This document shows positions 60,696-64,000 of a DNA stretch of 64,000 nt, piece by piece. The position numbers and the translations under genes are program-made. The stretch lies in contig JJOH01000003.1 in assembly GCA_000696115.1 (NCBI GenBank), forward strand, positions 186,001 through 250,000. Direction: 5' to 3'. This stretch comes from Streptomyces olindensis (GTDB lineage Bacteria; Actinomycetota; Actinomycetes; Streptomycetales; Streptomycetaceae). How positions within the stretch are numbered: position 1 is the first letter of the stretch; the number at the start of each line of letters is the position of its first letter. The notes beneath the pieces were generated by a model. That model saw nothing but the letters and a program-made list of their open reading frames with translations. It had not been told where the DNA came from and made no database searches.

Positions 60696-61165
60696 TGTTC
60701 GTCCCTCCAGGCGGCGGTCTTCTCCTCATCGCGTTCGGCGGCCCGCCTGGCGGGGACCTGCACGCTCCAGCCGATACGGTGCAGCAGGGCGTTCACCCCG
60801 CCGAGGGTGTAGCCGACACCGAACTTCGCCTCGATGAGCTCGGTGATCCTCGCCAGGTTCCAGCACTGGTCCTCATCCCAGCCGTGCGCGACAGGCCCGG
60901 CCTCCAGTTCCTGTTTCAGGGCCCGTAACCGGGCCTCGTCGAGCTTGCAGCGCGCGCCGCCCGGCCCCTTCGAGGCCAGCGCCTCGACGCCGCCTTCGGT
61001 GAAGGCCCGATGCCAGCGGTTCGCCGACATCCTTGAGACTCTGAACTGCCGGGCGACCTCCGGCTCGCTCGCCCCTTGGGCAAACATCTCGGCTGCTGCG
61101 AACCGCACCCGCTCCCGCCGAGCCCGTTCCGCAGCGGTCAGACCACCACCGTCGGGATACCTCAT
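60620..61165 (-). CDS. IS630 transposase, DNA-binding part (first frame)
   Basis: 181 codons from ATG 61165. Helix-turn-helix domains: [20 protein letters not shown] and the winged Tnp region [39 protein letters not shown]. The reading passes into the catalytic frame in the overlap near [12 protein letters not shown], where a one-base shift gives the DDE part. Confidence 0.85.
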   Translation of the reverse strand: MRYPDGGGLTAAERARRERVRFAAAEMFAQGASEPEVARQFRVSRMSANRWHRAFTEGGVEALASKGPGGARCKLDEARLRALKQELEAGPVAHGWDEDQCWNLARITELIEAKFGVGYTLGGVNALLHRIGWSVQVPARRAAERDEEKTAAWRDEQWPVINGRRRTLGPGCASRTRQARA

Positions 61166-61250
61166 GGAACCGGCATAGCCGACGCCACGTCAGCCGTCAC
61201 CACCCCGCGCTCGACATAACCCCGAAACTTGAAGGTCTCTAGATCTCGGC

Positions 61251-61571
61251 ATGACCCTGACGTACTGGCACGACCACGGCGACACGTACCGGGAACTGAT
61301 CCCCGTGGCCGTGGGAGTCACCACGCAGCGAGGCTTCCCCACCAGCCGTGAAGTGGCGGAGAAATACGCCGCGTTGACCGGCCGGGACCTGAGCCTGCTG
61401 CCTTTCTACCTGGCCTTCAGCTCGATGAAGCTCGCCGTGATCTTCGAAGGCGTCCACGCCCGCTACATCCGCGGCCAGACGGTGAGCGAAGGCTACGAAG
61501 GCGCCGGCGCGGCGGTCCCGGTCCTGGTCTCGAAGGCTCTCCGCGAACTGCGCGCGCTCGCGGGGGCATAG
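61251..61571 (+). pseudogene. C-terminal remnant of a phosphotransferase (APH-like)
   Basis: 106 codons that correspond only to the last third of an ACAD10/11-type APH phosphotransferase: TYWHDHGDTYRELIPVAVGV, RGFPTSREVAEKYAALTGRD, LLPFYLAFSSMKLAVIFEGV. The kinase core with the HGD loop is absent, so it cannot be active. It begins 12 bases right of the IS630 end; loss of the front may predate the insertion. Confidence 0.72.
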
Positions 61572-61655
61572 GCGGGGGTATGGCCGCGGGACGAACGCCT
61601 GCTCCCTGGAGCAGAAGCTCGCCGGAACCACGGCCATCCCCACCCCGTCAGCACC

Positions 61656-62216
61656 GGTGACGAGGCCGCAGGCCCGAGCGACGCAGAAGCGGGCCGCGAC
61701 ATGCGCGACGAAGTCTTCGAGCCAGGCGGGTGGGTCGGCCATCTGGTCGTGGAGGTGTTCACCGCGGATGAAAGGGCGTCCGGGGTGGCCCTGCCAGCAG
61801 GCCGAGCACAGACCCAGCCCGGCATGCCGACGCAGCTGGCCGCACTCGTGGCAGATCCGGGGCGGCTGCTTGGGCGGGCCTGGGCGGGAGCACGACCCAC
61901 ACCAGCCGGTGTCGTCCCGCAGATAGCCCGGCTTGCCGCAGCGAGGGCAGGGCTGCTGGACGGCGAGTCGCTCGGCTTTGCGGCGGCAGTCCCGTCAGAG
62001 TCGGTTGCCGGCCGAGCGGACCGGATGGCCGCACTGGTCGTATACGCGTGAGCAGGTGATGCACCGGCCCGTGTCCTCCTGGAGGACGCGGTCCTTGCCG
62101 CAGGACGGACACACCGTCTTCGTGGCCTGCTCCTGCATCCGGCGCCGGCATCGGCAGCAGTGCTGGCGGTCGCGATAGCCGACCGGCCCGCCGCAGGTGA
62201 TGCAGTCCCGCGGAGT
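61656..62216 (-). pseudogene. Zinc-ribbon recombinase-like protein remnant with in-frame TGA
   Basis: One minus-strand frame with repeated CxxC zinc ribbons: CITCGGPVGYRDRQHCCRC, CPSCGKDRVLQEDTGRCITC, CPRCGKPGYLRDDTGWCGSC, CHECGQLRRHAGLGLCSAC, then PAWLEDFVAHVAARFCVARA. This is the N-terminal part of a class of Streptomyces proteins that end in a tyrosine-recombinase-like domain, which is missing here. At 61995-61997 a TGA stands where the pattern expects a Cys codon (xRDC follows). The plus-strand luciferase remnant abuts its start. Confidence 0.68.
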
Positions 62217-62227
62217 ACATCGCCTCG

Positions 62228-62989
62228 TGCCGCGCTTTGCTCGACGGCGAGGAGACCACCCACCCGGCGGGCGACACCTCGCGGTGGGTGCGGATGGCGC
62301 ATGCCCCCGAGGATCGTTACGTCGACAGGGACGGTGTCCCGATCTATGTCGCAGCCGACGGCCCACGGGCGCGCGGTGTGGCATACGAGCTCGGCGACGG
62401 GTGGATCATGGGACTTCAGGGCTGCAACGCGATGGTGAACGCGCCGGAGGTGCTCGGAGCGTCTCTGGCGGCGGGGCGAGCAGCAGCGGCGGCTGCGGCC
62501 GGCAAGGGTCCCGATGACTTCTACACGATGTGTTCGCTGGGGCTGTGCGTCCTCGAGGAGGGGGAATCCCCGATGTCGCCGCGCGCACTCGAACGGGTCG
62601 GCCCAGTCGCGATGCTGCCGTTCCATGCGTACGCCGACAACCCGGCTATAGGTGCACACCTTCCTTCCCCGATACGCGACCGCCTGGACATCTACGAGCG
62701 CAGGGTGCTGTCCCGCCTCGACGTCCCCCGTGACCGGCTGTACCAGGAGACGCACCGGGGTCACCTCTCGCATCTGCTCCCCGGCGAGGAGGACGTGCTG
62801 ACCGAGGAGATCATCCGCATGACGACCCTGACGGGCACGGCGCGCGAGATTGCCGACGTCCTTCGAGGGCTCCAAGCAGCAGGGCTGCGGAACGTCACGC
62901 TCAACCCGCCGCCGCACCTGGCGCGTGAGGCGGTCCGGGAGTACGCCGAGAAGATCGCGCCGCTGCTCGACGCGGGAGGCCGAGTTTAG
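62228..62989 (+). pseudogene. C-terminal part of an F420-dependent luciferase-like oxidoreductase
   Basis: About 250 codons beginning CRALLDGEETTHP, a mid-protein segment of LLM-class flavin/F420 oxidoreductases; VPIYVAADGPRARGVAYELG and IADVLRGLQAAGLRNVTLNP are C-terminal family segments. The first half, including the cofactor-binding front, is missing at the joint with the zinc-ribbon remnant. The rest is intact to TAG 62989, so it is a recent truncation or an odd short protein. Confidence 0.72.
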
Positions 62990-63078
62990 TCACACCCAAG
63001 CAGCCGCAGACGGCTGCGACGAGCGCATCCACTCGCGGCGGAGCCGTTCTTGGTGCGTCGCCACCGAGCTGCCTGGCC

Positions 63079-63270
63079 ATGATCGGCTCGGCATGGTTCA
63101 CCTCGGGGGAGGGGCAGGCGATGGCCGACATGGTGGCGGCCGGACCGCTCGACCTGAGCCCGCTGGAACACGTTGTCCATCCCCCACGCGTCAACGAGGC
63201 CATCAGCGGCACGGCGCGGCGCAGCGGCGGCTTCAGCAACTTCTTCGTGAGTCCCCTCGCGACCGCGTAG
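63079..63270 (+). pseudogene. C-terminal fragment of a zinc-type alcohol dehydrogenase
   Basis: 63 codons: MIGSAWFTSGEGQAMADMVA and VNEAISGTARRSGGFSNFFV. They align with the end of the complete alcohol dehydrogenase at 7953-9062 (LIGSNWFTTAQGQEVADMVA, VNEAISGRATDLDGGFSNYV). The rest of the gene is absent. Region 62990-63078 has no identifiable content. Confidence 0.8.
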
Positions 63271-63389
63271 CGGCTCTGCGGAGTCCGGTAGCACAAGGAG
63301 CCTGTGGGCCCCACACAAACTACTGTGGGTTACGTCGGGCTCGCGGCCGTGCTCCTGTGCGGTCAGGGCGCGAGCCAGCTGGAGGCGAT

Positions 63390-64000
63390 GTGTCGGCTCA
63401 ATCCGCGGAGCGTGCGAGCCATGCCGGGGCGGCGGTGCCGACGCGGCTGGCGCTGCTGGCGTCGGCGGCCGCAGGACTGCCCGGCGACCGGGCCCTGCTG
63501 CTGGCCCTGCAGCAGGCGACCGCAGGTCTGGGGGGACTCGGCGGCGTGGTACACCGGCGGGACCCCGGATCCGGAGCGCTGAGGCTCATGGCGGTCAGCG
63601 GGCTCGCTCCCGCGGTCACCGAGGCATGGGCCGGTCTCCCGGAGGACGGTGACAGCGCGCCTGCCCGCGCCGTCCGGGGTGTCTCCGAGGTCTGGCTGAC
63701 CGGGGATGTCGCCGGGGTCGGGGCATCAGGTACGGCATCCGTGCCGCTGCCCGGCCCCGACGGGCCGGTGGGCGCGCTGTCGGTGTTCACCGTGGCATCC
63801 GCGGCACCGGACCCCGACCAGTGGTCCCTGCTCCGGTCGGTGGCGGCATGGGCCGTCGAGCACCTGGACACACCGGCATCCGACGGCACCTACGTGCCGC
63901 ACGAGCCGTTCCTCCGTACGCTGCGCGGCCTGCGTGTCGGCTTCGTGACGGTCGACGACGACTGGCGGGTCACCTTCGCCAACGAGGAGGCCGAGCGCCT
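63390..64000 (+). CDS. GAF-PAS sensor protein, partial at the window end
   Basis: Open from GTG 63390 (GGAGG four bases upstream) through the window end with no stop. It reads VSAQSAERASHAGAAVPTRL, then a GAF-like domain (LALQQATAGLGGLGGVVHRR, SVPLPGPDGPVGALSVFTVA), a linker, and the start of a PAS domain (LRGLRVGFVTVDDDWRVTFA, NEEAERL). In Streptomyces such fronts belong to SpoIIE-type phosphatases or histidine kinases; the effector domain lies outside the window. Confidence 0.75.
   Translation, partial: MSAQSAERASHAGAAVPTRLALLASAAAGLPGDRALLLALQQATAGLGGLGGVVHRRDPGSGALRLMAVSGLAPAVTEAWAGLPEDGDSAPARAVRGVSEVWLTGDVAGVGASGTASVPLPGPDGPVGALSVFTVASAAPDPDQWSLLRSVAAWAVEHLDTPASDGTYVPHEPFLRTLRGLRVGFVTVDDDWRVTFANEEAER

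Larger units (their letters stand above)
60082..61239 (-). mobile_element. IS630-family insertion sequence
   Basis: 1158 bases flanked by TA on both sides (60080-60081 and 61240-61241), the usual IS630 target duplication. Terminal inverted repeats begin GAGACCTTCA at both ends and continue imperfectly to GTTATG. Two overlapping transposase frames fill the element on the minus strand. It separates the HMA gene from a phosphotransferase remnant. All parts look complete, so it may still be active. Confidence 0.87.

Noticed and set aside
61995-61997. Selenocysteine codon in a U-x-x-C motif
   Set aside because: The gene is a truncated remnant, no SECIS-like hairpin was evident, and a TGC to TGA mutation is simpler. 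Kept only as a point to check.
1-64000. tRNA or rRNA genes and CRISPR arrays
   Set aside because: No cloverleaf-like or rRNA-like segment and no regularly spaced repeat-spacer array was noticed by eye. A tRNA scan was not possible.

Overview
The window looks like chromosomal DNA of a Streptomyces-type actinomycete. GC is very high, many starts are GTG or TTG behind GGAGG-like ribosome sites, long antisense open frames shadow real genes, and the gene content is typical: many LacI, TetR, MarR, HxlR and PadR regulators, secreted glycoside hydrolases, sugar ABC importers without their own ATPase, SpoIIE-type phosphatases, Csp-like copper proteins and an IS630 element.

Layout. 1-5.9 kb: small accessory genes (NmrA-like reductase and HxlR pair, SplB-like radical SAM protein, VOC protein, metallo-beta-lactamase fold protein, SnoaL-like protein, a broken F420/PPOX oxidoreductase, MarR). 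5.9-19.9 kb: a catabolic island. A 3-hydroxyacyl-CoA dehydrogenase and a LysR regulator lie beside a minus-strand set (alcohol dehydrogenase, carboxymuconolactone-decarboxylase-like protein, extradiol dioxygenase, enolase paralogue). Next come an FMN reductase, a LacI regulator, a fumarylacetoacetase-family hydrolase, an MFS transporter, and a plus-strand set of 2-hydroxyacid dehydrogenase, kinase-like protein and cupin. Five copies of one 16-base operator, close to GTGCTATCGTTAGCAC, sit in the four intergenic regions between the divergent transcripts and define a local regulon. The enolase paralogue has changed catalytic positions.

20-24.3 kb: SpoIIE-type phosphatase, quinone oxidoreductase/ArsR pair, SDR/TetR operon. 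24.3-47.9 kb: a carbohydrate region with three LacI regulators, each next to its own palindromes: (a) a large GH39-like secreted enzyme, an ABC importer and a GH63-like glucosidase; (b) an ABC importer and a GH78 alpha-L-rhamnosidase; (c) a GH5 cellulase and a GH43 enzyme. Between (a) and (b) lie a PadR pair and a deletion scar that joins the 5'-truncated ends of a vdcC-like decarboxylase gene and an AraC regulator.

48-58 kb: AlkZ-like winged-helix protein, Rv1733c-like membrane protein, a two-gene cation/proton antiporter, an NCS1 permease with a C-terminal zinc ribbon, a sigma-factor chimera, a ChaB protein with an Arg/Ser tail, a copper-binding four-helix protein and an acyl-CoA dehydrogenase behind a KstR-type box. 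58-63.3 kb is a graveyard: histidine-kinase-like fragment, intact TetR/SnoaL/HMA set, an IS630 element in a TA target, and remnants of a phosphotransferase, a zinc-ribbon recombinase-like protein, an F420-type luciferase and an alcohol dehydrogenase related to the one near 8-9 kb. The window ends inside a GAF-PAS sensor gene.

The best candidate for an undescribed system is the 7-20 kb island, because a shared operator ties together enzymes not usually combined. Its substrate cannot be read from the sequence. All functional names rest on motif recognition by eye; no database search was possible.
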